Assembly (NCBI RefSeq): GCF_000264905.1
Contig: NW_006763153.1
Coordinates: 22,086-69,527, forward strand
Length of the DNA: 47,442 nt
DNA from: Stereum hirsutum FP-91666 SS1
Lineage: Eukaryota; Basidiomycota; Agaricomycetes; Russulales; Stereaceae
Direction of reading: 5' to 3'
This document shows, piece by piece, positions 35,270-47,225 of this stretch (the first letter of the stretch is position 1; the number at the start of each line of letters is the position of its first letter). Below the pieces are notes generated by a model, which had not been told where the DNA came from, did not search any database, and saw only the letters and a program-made list of their open reading frames with translations. The position numbers and the translations under genes were made by a program.

Positions 35270-36250
35270 TCATTCGATCTTTTCTGCTGCATCAGGACCC
35301 TCGACGATGGCACTCGTGATGGCATGGATCGTCCTAATAGATGGCCCCCACTTGGTCACGAGTGAAAATACGGAAGATGAGATGGAGTGAAGCACATTCC
35401 TATACAAGGGAGTCGTGAAGCAATATATTCCAAGGATAAGCACTGATTCGACATACAGAATCGCGGCGATCTCTAACACCGTCGGCAGCTCTGCATAGAT
35501 AGGCATCCCTATTTTCTAACCCAACCAGTCCTTCCATCCCTCTGGGCTCGGGGGTGGCGACTGGACGAGGACTTCGGGCTTGCATAAACAGTGTTCATAT
35601 GGGTAAACAGCGTGAAGGTTGCTGTGGGCTAATGCCCAACACAAGCTCAGTCGCGGTTCGGTTTCATCAAGTACAGTGCGACGAAACACATTCGTCGTCG
35701 AAAACGATGTAATGATCGTTCCCAACTTGGATCGCGCTCGGGGGTTTTTGCTCAAGACGATACAGAAAAAAGTATACAAGGAACACAGTTTTGCCTTAGA
35801 GAGCAGAGACTAGAACTCGTTATTCAGGTTGAAGTGACAATGACCGCCTCGCGAACCAAACCCAGGCTGTCGCTTCAGCACGAACGCGCCTGTGCTACTG
35901 TGCCGCTCAATTGTTTCCCGCAGCAACTGATATTCAGAACGGATGATGAGAAAATCCACTATTTTCCTCGTTAGACCAAGTGCACGGGCGATGGGGTGAA
36001 CGTTATCGAGGCAAGTGTAGTGCTAGTGGTCGGGAATGTCGATAGCGATGTCATCTGTAATGTCAAGAGGGATACCGATGTTGGCCTTCAAGACTGTACC
36101 GTCTTGGCAAGGCCACTGAAGTCCCCAAGCATGTTTATAGACGTAGTGCAGAGCTTCAGAGGAATTCATGACGGGTGGCGATGTCGAGGCGATGGACGCC
36201 GTGCCAGAGAGATCGATATGCAATTCCCCTGGGCCAGTCTTCGTGAACAA
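35270..36250 (-). pseudogene. Crinkler-like P-loop NTPase protein, broken
   Basis: Minus-strand pieces follow the order of a mushroom P-loop family related to Crinkler (CRN) proteins: an N-terminal part with HYVYKHAWGLQWP and KANIGIPLDITDD; FLIIRSEYQLLRETI; a Walker A motif whose two halves join over a 62-nt intron (35795-35856) to read RQPGFGKT (first Gly of the motif is Arg); VFLVYFFLYRL; RLSLCWALAHSN; SPEGWKDWLG; and VTKWGPSIRTI. Stops lie at 36023-36025 and 35516-35518, and one frameshift lies near 35690-35705, so it is a pseudogene. Members of this family are predicted ATPases in multi-gene arrays; their cellular role is not settled. Confidence 0.65.
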
Positions 36251-36594
36251 GCACGCACACTACGATTAACAGAGGTTAAGAGTGTTGCCAGTCACCCTGT
36301 GGATGAGCCCTCGGACGAAGGTAAAGCTAGATGTTCTCTGTTTGAAGTGGTGGTAGCGTGCAGAGGACGGTGTGTTTTGTACGCCACTTGAAAGTTGTAC
36401 GAGTGGCGGCATGCTTACTTGAGCCAATACGCTTTGGCAGAGACACCAAAATACCGCCCGAACGTTTCTCCTCGCCATCCACGTCAAGCTCGCGTCCCAC
36501 TCGCTTCTCTCACCCTCGCCCTCTCTTCTCTCTCCCAACCGTCACGACGAACATTATCCAGAAGTAGTGGCCGTCGACGATACCGAGGACGGCA
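36251..36594. other. Shared upstream region of divergent genes
   Basis: Lies between the Crinkler-like pseudogene (minus) and the Boi1-like gene (plus). The stretch 36470-36540 on the plus strand is CT-rich, as in fungal promoters. No motif is assigned. Confidence 0.4.
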
Positions 36595-37857
36595 ATGCCG
36601 GAGTACGTGTACGCTCTTTACGACTTCCTTCCAGAGCACGATAACGAGGTCGAGTTTCATGCGGGAGAGCGGATAGAGTTCGTCGAGAAGGATGATTTGC
36701 ATGGTGATGGATGGTGGCAGGTCAGAATCCATCCTCTTTTTTTCTTCACTTTTGAGACCATCCAAGTCCTGGCTCGTGTCTTCAGCGCCATTTTTGACGC
36801 GCAAGAGCCTGGTGTACGCAGGACGAACTCAATGGCGGAATACCCAGAACATCGCGCCGTTCAGATAGGGGCTGCACGCGTAGACTGGTCGTAGGGTTTT
36901 AGGGCGAATGCGACAGGCGATACACCTCGCAGACTCATTGAGGACGAGCCACAGTGCCCACTGTTCATGGCCTCGTACATAAAATGGAGTGCGACCTGTA
37001 GTTGCGCTCTTTTTTCTTCCTTTCTTCGTCTCGAGCTCCTTCCCCTTGCTTTCGGGTTGAAGGACTCTTCGTCACCTCCCTCCTCACATTCCCTCACGTT
37101 TCGGTATACGAAGAAGGCTGACCTCTTTCTTTCTCCCCTTCCGTGAATCTTCTCCACCCTTCACACAGGGCCGAAACATCCCGGGCAAAGTCGGACTGTT
37201 TCCACGATCTTACCGCCCACCCGCCCCTCCACAACAGCCATAATCCTCGCTACCCTCAGCTGCACCCACAGCGACATCTACCGCCAGTGCCTTCCATTTA
37301 GCCCCGATCACCGCCTCCACTAGTGGTGCACGGACTCTATCTCCCGAACCCGCCCATCCTCCTACGAGTTCCGGTGGTCTGCATTCCTTAGCAGAAGAAT
37401 CGGAGAACGAGTCGGTCGCGCCACCGAAAGTTTCGGTATCTTCAGATGGGACCGATGAAGGGGCGGTGATGCGGGAGACGATGACGGATGTGCAGCAGGC
37501 GATTGAACAATTGGGTCAGAGGCGGAATAATGGTGCTGGTGGACATACGGATGATGAAGGTCGTTCGTTCACCTTCTCGTCCGTGCGCGAGTCGGAGTCG
37601 ACGGATCGTGAGTCAGATATCGATATGGAGTTGGAGACGGAGGGTGATGAAGGTACGGATGGAATAACCAGAAGAACGTGCGGAAGAGGTTGGCGAAGAA
37701 GGTTAGCCGGGCGAACGAGGAGGAGAGGAGGGAGAGGGAGAGGGAGGCGCAATTGGAGGTGGTGCGGGCGAGGGAGAGAGGGAGCATCATGGCGAGTCAT
37801 ATGGCGCCACCGATTGAAGTAGAGTTGAGTGACGAGAGCGAGGACGAAGGGGACGAT

Positions 37858-37890
37858 GACCATCACCACCATCATCATGGCCATGACCAA
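37858..37890 (+). repeat. CAC/CAT (His) repeat tract
   Basis: A short CAY-rich tract encodes six consecutive His flanked by Asp/Glu in the linker of the Boi1-like gene. Confidence 0.7.
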
Positions 37891-40217
37891 GAAGACAAGA
37901 CGGAGCATGGGAGGGTTGCGAGTCAGAGGTCAAGCTCACAGATGATTCCGGAGGAGGACGAGGACAATCATCTCCTCGCCGTTCCTACCGCAACCCGTGG
38001 ATCGTTCGGCACTCCTCGAGGCCCAGAGCCAATCGTCCCTAGCGAAGATTATATCGTACCCTCGCCAGGCTCTCATAAGACGGGTTACGAAGAGGTCCCT
38101 ACCGTCACTCAAGCATCTTTCCCCGTCGCTGCTCCCGCATCCGAACGGACGTCCTCGCCATATCGATCCGGAACGCTTCCTAGTCCAATCTCACCGGGGT
38201 TTACGACTGGGACGACTGGGACGACCGCGGGAACCGGGACTGTAACCGATGATACCAGGCCGACGTCTACGCAGCCCTCCGCAGCTTTCTCGAAAACGTT
38301 CTCCGTCGGCGATATCGAACCGATCGCTACGCCCATCCCCGTCAGTATTAGTGCCGCCAACGCCACTGGAGAGCCCCCGGCCAGTACCCTCGCCGCCGCT
38401 GCCAACCTTCTCCCTTCGCCTGCCGCGTCTTCGGCGATGGGATGTACGACCTCTCCTGTACATAAATCTGGCCTGGCGCTGTCACCTTCGAGTCCAGGGA
38501 GCGGAGGTCCGAGGACGGGTGGATCCAGTGGCATAGGCAGTGGACATCCGAGTGACTGGACGGTGGATGAGGTCGTGGAGTGGCTGAGAGCGAAAGGATT
38601 TGACGAAGGGGTTTGCGAGAAGTTCATCGGTATGTTTCCCTGCCTTTCTTTTCACTTTTGGGGGGGATTCGCTTTTGTGGCTGACAAGCATGTACTTCGA
38701 ACCATATAGAGCAAGAAATCACCGGCGACGTTCTTCTTGAACTTCATGTCAATCTCCTCAAATCCGAAATCGGCATCCCAGCCTTTGGCAAACGCATGCG
38801 TATCGCCAACGCTATCATGGAACTCCGTCGTCCACCATCCGCTCTCTCTTCCCACCACGACGCCAACTCCCAAATCAACGGTGCTCCCGGTACTGGTAGC
38901 AGTCAATTCAACGGCTCTGGCAACAACGGTTTCCGTGGTCACTCCCAGAGCCAGAGCCTCGCGATGTCGCACTCCAGCGCGCCACAGAGCCTGAACAGTC
39001 CGTTCATGCTAGCTAGTCCGAATAGCGCGGGATCAGGACCGGCGAGTGTAGGCGGAGGTGTGGTCGTGACTTCAACGGGCAGTCCGATGGCAGTTGTGGG
39101 GATGATTCCGGCGGACAGCTTCAGTGCGCCGAATACGGGATTGATGGGCATGGGCGCTGGCGAGTCGCCGATGGGGATGGGATTGGTGAGGAGAGATTCG
39201 GATCCGGGTGTTAGAGGACCGGGACAAGGCCAGGACGACGATCAGGTCGGGCTGGGATTGGGTATACCGAGTGCGTTGTTGACGGGGAAGAATAGGGTGA
39301 GTTTCGATCTCTCAGCCTGCTCCTTCTACTCCGTGAATGTCATCGGAAAACGCGCTGATTGGTTGATTTGGGACTGTGTTAGAAGGGCCGGCCATCTCAG
39401 TTGACGTTGAGTCCAAGCGATAGCGCGCTGGGTGAAAACGTGAAGGCGGTTGCGGGCGGTGCCTACACGGCGGATGAGACGGAAGATGACAGGGCTGTGG
39501 CGAGTGAGGTGCGCGCTCTCCTGACTTTTCGCCCCGCAATATCGTCGATTCTAATTACTAATTCCTGTAATGATCGTAGAATGATGGGGACAGGAAGCTC
39601 AAGACCCGGAAAAGCATGTTCGGTCGTTCAGGTTCCAAATCGTCCAAAGACGGCGACTCAGCCAAAGATCCCGTTACTCCCAACTCGATCGCTACCCCCC
39701 AAGAGGATGGTTCCCCTGTTCAGCGTCGAACGAACGGTAGGAGACAAGGTAGTCTGGATGCGAACAAGGGCAACGACCGATTGAGCATTTTCGGTGGTGC
39801 ATTCTCTGGATCGTTGAGCAAGTCGAGGAAACCGCCTCCTAGGTACTCGGCGTACGTTTCACTTTCCAAGAAGTTAATAGTTCGTTGATCTTGATTTCGT
39901 TACCCTAGGATGGTCGACAATGCGGACCTACAGCATGAGAAGAGCAACCCATTCGCTCTTCTTGGCCGAAGCGGTAAGAAGTCGTCCTCCGGTAGGCCCT
40001 CCACGTCCGACGGGCAGTCCACTCACAAGAAGTGCTTCGACCCTGCCGCCACTCCATCGAAGAAGAGCCATAAGGAGAAGGACGAGAAGGCTTCTCGCGA
40101 CTCCAAAGACTCGAAAGAACGCCTGTCCAAAGAGCAAGCCGTCCTTCGTCGTCGTACATCGTCTCAGGTCTCGAGTCCTACGCGTGGTGGGACTCCTAAC
40201 GCCGCTGCGTCTGGTGC

Positions 40218-40271
40218 AGGCGTGGGTACGGGTGTGGGTACGGGTGCTGGTACGGGTGCTGGTGCGGGTGC
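40218..40271 (+). repeat. Gly/Thr/Ala/Val minisatellite
   Basis: Imperfect GGTGTGGGTACG-type units encode a GVGTGAGTG-like low-complexity run just before the PH domain. Confidence 0.7.
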
Positions 40272-41828
40272 AACTTCGGGAGGAGAGGGGCAGAAGGCGA
40301 CGTTAAAGGCAGGCCAGAGTATCTTGCAGCAGATCGGGCAGGCTGATCATAATGGGTGGATGAGGAAGAAGGGCGATAGGTATAACACGTGGAAATCGAG
40401 GTATTTCGTGTTGAAGGGGCCACATCTTTATTGGTTGAGGAGTAATTCCGCCTCGGTGCGTACCACTCGTTCTTTTTCGCCCGTCGTTGTTCGAGATGAA
40501 GTGCATGCTAATACATAAGATACTGTTCGTGCAGGAGACAAAGATCAAGGGATACCTCAACATCGCTGGATATAAGATCATCACCGACGAGAAGGTCGAC
40601 CCGGGAAAGTACGGCTTCAAGCTCGTCCAAGAAAACGTCACGACGCACTATTTCAGCAACTCGTCATTCGAGAGTGGATGAAGGCACTCATGAAGGCTAC
40701 TATCGACCGGGATTACACAAGTACGGTTTCTCTTTCTCTTCCGCCACTGTGGCACCACTGTTACTGACATCTGCACGTAATTTCAGAACCTGTCGTTTCC
40801 TCCGTCAATATCCCCACGATTCCTCTTACCGTCGCTCAGGCTATGAACCCAGCCCCAAGGCCACCATCACCTACCGCTCGCGCCGCCACGCAAAAGGCTC
40901 TTCGCCGCGAGAACACGAATCAGCTCTCGACTCGTGACGCTCAGATTCTCATGATGGGGGTTTCTGGTGACGCTACGGACAACGGGAGCAAGATGCGCCT
41001 CGACTCCTTTTTCGACCAAAGCAACGACACCGCCGGAACTCCAATGCAACGATCGACTCCTGCGCCACTCGGTGCGAGAGCGATGACGCCTAAGGGACCA
41101 GCCAAATCGCCGCCGCCTATGAGTGTACCCGCTCCGGCTCCTGCAAGGCCTTCAAGGGAGATGAGAAGGTTGACCAGCGACGGCAGCAATATGAAGATGG
41201 ATAACGTAGGCCTTCCGCAAGTTGCTATGTTTTCGAGGCTCTAAACCTTTTTTTTCTTTCCTTTTTCGTTCTTCCCATGTAACACCGTCTTCCCTTTCGC
41301 CTGCGGAATTTTTGCCCTCCGTGTTTCCCACTCTACATCATGATGATACCCCAAAATCCTATCTTTGAACTTCCCTCTCCACCTCATACTCCAAATAGGT
41401 TCCGTCTAGCTCGAATTCGGTCGAAACGAACCTCATCTAATGGGCAAACTCTCACCTCCCTCACTCCCTCCGGATCTCCGAGACTACACCCGGCCCTTTA
41501 TACGGCGGTCTTGCCATTCTCCGTCTCTCCGAATCGATTAAAGGGCGTCCAGCATCACCTCCCGTGCCCGACTCCGCCTTCCCCTCAGGTCCGAACGATG
41601 ATAAGCTCGACGGTTTATTCCGGTTGTTCGATTTCCTCCTCGATAACGACGTAAAGATGGGCAGCGTTAGTATCAACGACGTGAGAATGGGAAAGAGAGA
41701 CAAGATCCTGCAGTTGTTGAAGGCGTTGAAGGCGTGGGAGGATAAGCGAAGGCAAATTGCGGAGAGCATTGGTTCGGGGGCGAGTAGGGCCGTTCATGGC
41801 TCCCGTCTCGCCGTGGGGACCGATGTAA

Positions 41829-42749
41829 GTAGGCGCAGAGATTTTCTGCGGCCATGGACTACTTTGGGTCGATTGGGCTAGTTTCTTGGTTTAGGTTGAT
41901 GGTGAGAGTGTCCGAAATATTCTTCTTGGCTTTCTCTTGACCTTTGTGGTAGAAGTTTCTGGCATATACTCGAGTCTCAGTCACACTCAATCGCACGCTC
42001 GTTCTATCTCTGTCTTGATTTCTCTTCATCTCACTCCGTTTTCCCTTCCTCTCGTTCGTTTCTGATCTCCCCTTTTTTGGTCGTCTTACTTCATACATCT
42101 CCTCCCATCTTCCCTCATACATTTCCCTCCGCTCTCCTTTTTCTTATGTGAACTACCCCCATCCTCACTTCGTCCTATTCATTACACTCTGCTTTCCGTT
42201 CCTCTCCTCTCCTTCCTCTCCGTCTCCTTTCTCGTCTATCTCCTCACCTCTGTTTGCGTGGTTATAATCACGCATTACTATAGCACTAGGAGCTCGATAA
42301 CGGGCATCTGTACGGACTTTTCATTTGTGTATCACTTATCCCCTTCGGCACTCTTTTCTTGTAAGTTTCGTTTGCTGTTGCCCATTTATCACCTCCACAA
42401 CAACATCGGCCTTCGTGATAGCCTGGATAACTTGAATATAGTCGTACATATCTGCACTCATCGTAAATAGAACTGTGTGTTTTTTGACCCTCAGGAGCTG
42501 CACACCAATGATTTCGCCACACAAAAGTGGCGTTGAGGAAAGGTGTGACATGTGAATCCGGGACGGAGCGCTATCGAGCGTTTGTACGTGGGAAAGAAGC
42601 GCCTTGTCACGGCCACATGGCGAACGTGGTAGTAGAATACTTAGATACTTCCGTAGTCCTTCACGTTGACTAGACGTGCTCTCCAGTTCGCGCTTGTAAT
42701 ATTATGCCATAGAGCTCTACCGTATCCTCAAAGATATAGAGAAAACAAT
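41829..42749. other. Intergenic, pyrimidine-rich, no gene
   Basis: Downstream of the Boi1-like stop the plus strand is strongly CT-rich (about 41980-42250). No open frame with motifs is seen. Confidence 0.4.
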
Positions 42750-43009
42750 ATGAGCTCTCATCAAATGAACCTCGAAGGCTTTGCTCCTGAGAATGCACTC
42801 ATGCCTCCGCCCTCTCAAAGCCCGGATACCCCAGTCGAAGCCGTTGCGTTCCAAAACAATGCTTCCCTTCAACAGACGTAGTACGACGTGCCATTCCAAC
42901 CAAAAAGCAAGCCTGCTTCCCAAGAAGTCCGAGTAACTCATTCACAAGACCCTGCACAGAGCAGTCCAAGAAGTTCGAATCGCACATCCTCTACATGCTT
43001 CCCCACTTA
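42750..43009 (+). pseudogene. Short Pro/Ser/Gln-rich frame with one internal stop
   Basis: The ATG at 42750 opens 43 codons (MNLEGFAPENALMPPPSQ type composition) to a TAG at 42879-42881. The same frame then continues for about 42 more codons of similar composition to a stop near 43009. No family is recognised. It converges on the Zn2Cys6 gene. It may be chance. Confidence 0.25.
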
Positions 43010-43167
43010 GGCCTCTATCTGAATCCTGCCCCATCTTCGCTAACCAACACCACCAACACCACCTCCATATCCTGCTTCATGTTGCTGTGAAGAAGTTGAA
43101 ATCTTCCATACCGAATAAGTTCAGCATTGGCTGTTCTCCCGGCTACGAAAATGGAATGCGAAATAAG

Positions 43168-44389
43168 TCAGAGAGCGAACGGAGTGAGAACGATGGGTAA
43201 ACTTGCCGGCACTGTACTGACATCCATAGACTTGGACGGAGACGACGGCCACTCTTCCCATAAATTCCAAATGTCGGGAATCGAAATTTCTTGGACTTCT
43301 TGTTCGACCGTGGGTTGGCGCTGGTTGGCATGAATGACGGTTGGAACAACCCCGTAGGAGCAGGCATCTTTGTTTGCTAACACTGTTTCTTCGCTAGTGG
43401 GTGTCGTGACCAGATGCGGTGTATTGGATCCGGGAGTGACGTGCATAGGAGGGGTTGGAAGGGTGGAAGAGGAATATCTTGCTATACGTTCGATTGCGCG
43501 TCCGCATGACGAATTAGGTAGTGGTGCATGAGTGGGGAGAGGTGCCATCGGAGCTGGCGGAGGAATTCGTTCTGCGTCGGAGTCAGGCCCCACTTGAACT
43601 TGTTGATGCCGTCGCACACCTGCAGCCTCCAACATCCGCATCGCCACAGTCAGCATGCCGGGAACCTTCTGCTCTATCGCACGCATCACCATCGTCAAAG
43701 TTGAGAGGACAACAGCTTCCTTCATCGAGGAGTCCCGAGCGGCAGCTTGCTGGAGCATCGCAATTACGTTCAAGATATCCACCGGGTCTTCGACATGCTA
43801 TGGATCGTTTGCGGCATCAACGTGTCTATCCAATGTACGAGTAGAACGGGGCAACATATAACGCACCTCAGACACCACAGCTGTCTCCTCCGACGCCGCA
43901 GCTGTCTCAGGTTCCGACGCCACAGCCATTTCCTCCGACATTTTCTTGGTACTCGCTGTCTTTCCCTTCTTCGGCGGCCTCTTCGTGAATATTATTGATG
44001 ACTCAAGCTCTTCACCGTCGTGCTGCTTTATAAACTGTATCAACATGGAATCCTGTGCATGGTTCCTCACTGCGAGTTGTTCAAAGAGATCTTGGCTCAC
44101 CTCCGTTGTAGAGACGGTACTCTCGCCCCTCGAAGCGTCACTGGAAGAAAAGTCCGCAATACATCAAAGACGAAGCAATTAAAAATAGTGGACATCCAGT
44201 ACTTTGAAATACCACTAACCTCAGCAATATGCACGGTATTCCCGCCTTGGAGCAGAATTCACATGCACACTCGCCATTGTCTCCTTTCCCGTCGCACCTC
44301 CTCTTCCTCTTCCTGCATGCCTCACATGAGGCATTATACCTTCTCTTTCCAGCTCGGGGACTCCTTCTTGGATGATTTGTGACAGGCAT
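43168..44389 (-). CDS. Zn(II)2Cys6 binuclear-cluster protein, 357 aa, intact
   Basis: The ATG at 44389 leads three exons (44389-44220, 44140-43867, 43797-43168) joined by two GT...AG introns (79 and 69 nt) with matching phases and no stops. Residues about 22-53 hold CEACRKRKRRCDG...CEFCSKAGIPC. The spacing C-x2-C-x6-C-x10-C-x2-C-x6-C is that of a fungal Zn2Cys6 DNA-binding domain with its basic loop. A basic RSPRAGKRR stretch precedes it. The middle has a KRPPKKGK patch, an acidic/Ala region, then a helical segment (VDILNVIAMLQQAAARDSS) and a Pro-rich tail. No fungal-specific transcription factor middle homology region is evident, so it is a short member. It probably acts in the nucleus as a sequence-specific regulator; targets are unknown. 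The start was chosen as the first ATG ahead of the cluster. Confidence 0.83.
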
Positions 44390-44734
44390 TGCGAGCAAAG
44401 TACAGTGAGGACGTGAACAAGAATGAGTATGTCGACAACGAGCCTAAGGTGATTCAGGAGTTCTGACGGTTGTGTATCCATGTTTACGCGTTGTTATCCA
44501 CAGAATATGGAGCGATGATCCTTGGAAGGATGGGGCATGATCTAGGAACATATTGTCCGGCAGCTCGGACTATCGAAGCCAGGTGGCCCAGCTTCATAGG
44601 TTTTTCTGCTAGACTCCTGTCAAAAAGACGAGATAATGAAAGTAAGCAGCATTCATTATCATGTCTGAAGGAGCATAAGTGGCGCTCCTTCGATACTGGG
44701 CTGGGTCTTGATGCATTTTGTTGCCCGCTGTTGT
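44390..44734. other. Upstream of the Zn2Cys6 gene, no gene seen
   Basis: Plus frame 44470-44754 has no motif. The region probably includes the Zn2Cys6 promoter. Confidence 0.35.
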
Positions 44735-44877
44735 GGCGATATTGGTATTCTTAGCGAGATCTGGCGCTGGTATTCGGCGTATAACACTGCCCAAGGAAGC
44801 CGTCTCTAGGTAAACTTAGTCAACCGGCCGGACTCCGTTTGACATTCTAAGATTCTCCTAGGTTTAGCAAGGCAGCC
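44735..44877 (-). repeat. Diverged third copy (C) of the 107-bp dispersed repeat, about 143 bp
   Basis: On the minus strand it shares the start (GGGCTGCCTTGCTAAACCTAGG), the central GGGCAGTGTT, and GCGCCAGATCT with copies A and B, with an extra block of about 36 bp in the middle. It has the same orientation as copy B at 47050. Confidence 0.65.
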
Positions 44878-45910
44878 CTCCTACGCACTCTCTGTTATTT
44901 CCACTATATTTATCTCCAAAGCAGATCCCACTACTGGATGTACAACGTTCGACATCGTAGATGCAGAAGAACGACCTTTCGTCATAGCATGCATTTCTGA
45001 GTACTGGTTGACTTCTCGTGGCCATCTACGACAGGGCGTAAACCAGATGGTGACAATGCCGAAGTTCGGTTGATGTTGAACCATCACGTCACGCCCGGGG
45101 TCGACGCGACCTCGTCCTCCTGTCCATGACCCGGATCTGAAAAGTGGCCTAGAGGTGGATGACTTCCCATCGTATTTGGGTGGAAGCCTAAAAGCCAGAG
45201 CGGAGAAGGAAATACGATAGAAATCAGTCTCGAGAAAAGTCCTAAACCGTCGCTGCGAGGTTGTAGCGACGATTCACTTCTTCGCAGCATGCTCAGATCA
45301 AACGGAACGTGAATGCGGCAGAGGTGTGCGCACGCGAAAAGCGTTCGGAGTCCAAAATATTTGGTCTGCGATGAGCGGTTTAGGCAATGGGATGTAGATA
45401 GAGACAGGGGAGAGAGGGTGACAGAGGCCGATCATTATGATGTAGTAGTGTCTACCTGGGGTAGGCGAGGAATAGAGATAGAGAAGAAGCAGGGAATTTA
45501 AAGAGTCTGTATTGGATGGAGCCAGGTCGGTGTTTGTATGGTAGTGAAGTAGGCGAGGCGGAGTGGAATGGAGTAGGAAAAGGAAGGGGGCAAGTGACGG
45601 TCGTGGCGGATAGGAGTGAAAACCATACTTGATATGCGCAGGCTCTCCACTCCCCAGCCACTCCTTAAAAATATGCAGGCTGTTTACCCAACGACGTCCC
45701 CGGTCCGCTTTTCGTCATAGCTTCATCCTCTTTCACCCGTTTGATGAATACATCACGCCTGCCGGCCGTAGTGAACACTTTATCGAATGGCAAGAACAAA
45801 AAAACAGAGACTACAGAGGAGAGGAGCTCGTATTGTTTTTGCCGGCTGATTAGACATAGTTAAATGAGACGATACGAAAAGGGGAACAGAGGGAACGGGA
45901 CGACAACATA
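44878..45910. other. No supported gene
   Basis: A frame without ATG at about 44880-45076 (plus) reads FDIVDAEERPFVIACISEYW, but it has no splice partner or family match. The rest shows nothing. Confidence 0.3.
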
Positions 45911-46785
45911 CTATGACTGGATTTCCAGCCCCAGCCTTGCTTTCTCAGCGAGGCTGTCGAGTGTCTCGTATTCTTTTGGGATTTCGAACATGTATGCTAT
46001 CCACGGATGATCCTCTAAAGAAAATCAAGCGTTCGGTGTCAGCATTTCACCGTATATGTACTGGATAACGGTAAGAGAAAGGGGGGAGAAGCGTAGAGAT
46101 TACGGAGTTCTTCACCCACGGGTAACTCCACGGTCTGTTCTATCCCGAACCTATCCAGAATTTCTTTCTTGTCGATACCTGGCGCAAACATACACGGCGT
46201 CAGCCAAATAAACGATCAAGTGAGAAGCTGATGCAGAGAATGGAGTAAATTAGGACGCAAGGGAAGAGTGAAAGAAAGTAGTGTGGGGGGAACGAGACGT
46301 AGGTGTACAGCCTCGGGAGCAAGAAAAATACAAACGAACACAAGAAAGGAATGACAGATAAAGGGGCGAAAGAAGAGATACGCACTGCTTAACTCCAACG
46401 ACCCCGGCGTCTGATAACTCTCCACGCACAGAATGACCTCCCTCGTCGCTCTGATCACCCCCTGTCCCTCTATCGTCCTGCCCTTCCTTGTCAATCTTGA
46501 ACACTTCGACTCCGACCACTCTCGGTTTACCACCATTGAAAGTATCGAAGGTGATCCGGGTAGCTTACTTCCACGGAGTAAGGACGAGGTTGGGCCGGGC
46601 GGAGGGTGCGTAACATCCCTGTATACAGCACACCACCAATAGTACTCGTAGCAGTGGCAGGGTCAGCGACGAAGACGGGACGAGAATGGGAAGAGCGAAG
46701 ACGAACCGTAACAGCATAACTCCTCATCGGCATTTCCGGATCAGAATTGAAGGTCCCCGTATACACACCATAATCACCCCCGTCT
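45911..46785 (-). pseudogene. GMC oxidoreductase fragment
   Basis: Minus-strand pieces match the central part of GMC FAD-dependent alcohol/glucose oxidases in order: VYTGTFNSDPEMPMRSYAVT (46705-46785); RPNLVLTPWK (about 46580-46620); an ITFDTFNGGKPRVVGVEVFK segment; the signature-like TREVILCVESYQTPGSLELS (46385-46450); then IDKKEILDRFGIEQTVELP and DHPWIAYMFEIP after introns. TAG at 45911-45913 ends the fragment. The N-terminal dinucleotide-binding GxGxxG region and the C-terminal catalytic His region are absent, and frames change between pieces, so it is a truncated pseudogene. In family members the protein oxidises alcohols or sugars with release of hydrogen peroxide, often secreted for lignin breakdown. 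Confidence 0.72.
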
Positions 46786-47049
46786 ACCTATTATCTGCGC
46801 TGCGCTGACTAACAACGGGACGTGTAACGGATGGAAATATTGCACGAACGATTTCTTGACGAGGCTACGCGAGCGACTTTGCTCCAGCGTCGAAGCCGAC
46901 TGGCAGCGATCGAGAGGCATAAGGACTCCGGTATAAATAATGATGAGCTGAGGTCGGCAGGTGAAAAATCCGAGGGAAAACAGTGCGTGTATCTAGCTAG
47001 AGGGATAGGGCGTTGAGTGGCGTGCGAAGCACGTTTGCATGTTCTTGTT

Positions 47050-47156
47050 AGGCAATATCGTTATGCATAGGAAGATCTGGCGCTGCTGTCAGGAACACTG
47101 CCTAGGTTCGGATATCCGACTGTTTCCTGGATTTTCCTAGGTTTGGCGAAGCAGCC
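47050..47156 (-). repeat. 107-bp dispersed repeat, copy B
   Basis: Inverted copy of 26484-26590 with 7 mismatches. It lies directly downstream of the second importin fragment, which is on the same (minus) strand. Confidence 0.85.
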
Positions 47157-47225
47157 CCCGATGTACGAAGGGCGCGCAGTCACGCTGTGCCGTGTTTTCA
47201 ACTTCGACGGTTGCTTTACAGTCTG

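Larger units (their letters stand above)
36595..41828 (+). pseudogene. Boi1/Boi2/Pob1-like polarity protein (SH3-SAM-PH), broken
   Basis: From the ATG at 36595: an SH3 domain (YALYDFLPEHDNEVEF, DGWWQ, then GRNIPGKVGLFPRSYRP from 37169); a long Ser/Pro/acidic linker with a His-rich tract; a SAM domain (WTVDEVVEWLRAKGFDE, about 38550-38630, continuing GDVLLELHVNLLKSEIGI to 38830); a PH domain (GWMRKKGDRYNTWKSRYFVLKG, 40350-40700); and a C-terminal calponin-homology-like part (WANSHLP, DNDVKMGSVSINDVR, 41440-41760) ending GPFM...WGPM at 41825. Yeast Boi1/2 and fission yeast Pob1 act at sites of polarised growth. Breaks: TAA at 37241-37243, frameshift near 37655, frameshift near 40655 inside the PH domain, TAA at 41438-41440, frameshift near 41783. 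Domains are recognisable and in order, so decay is recent, or the assembly contains errors. Confidence 0.88.

Noticed and set aside
37516..37908. Minus frame rich in Leu/Pro/Val as a membrane protein
   Set aside because: It is the antisense of the acidic and His-rich linker of the Boi1-like gene.
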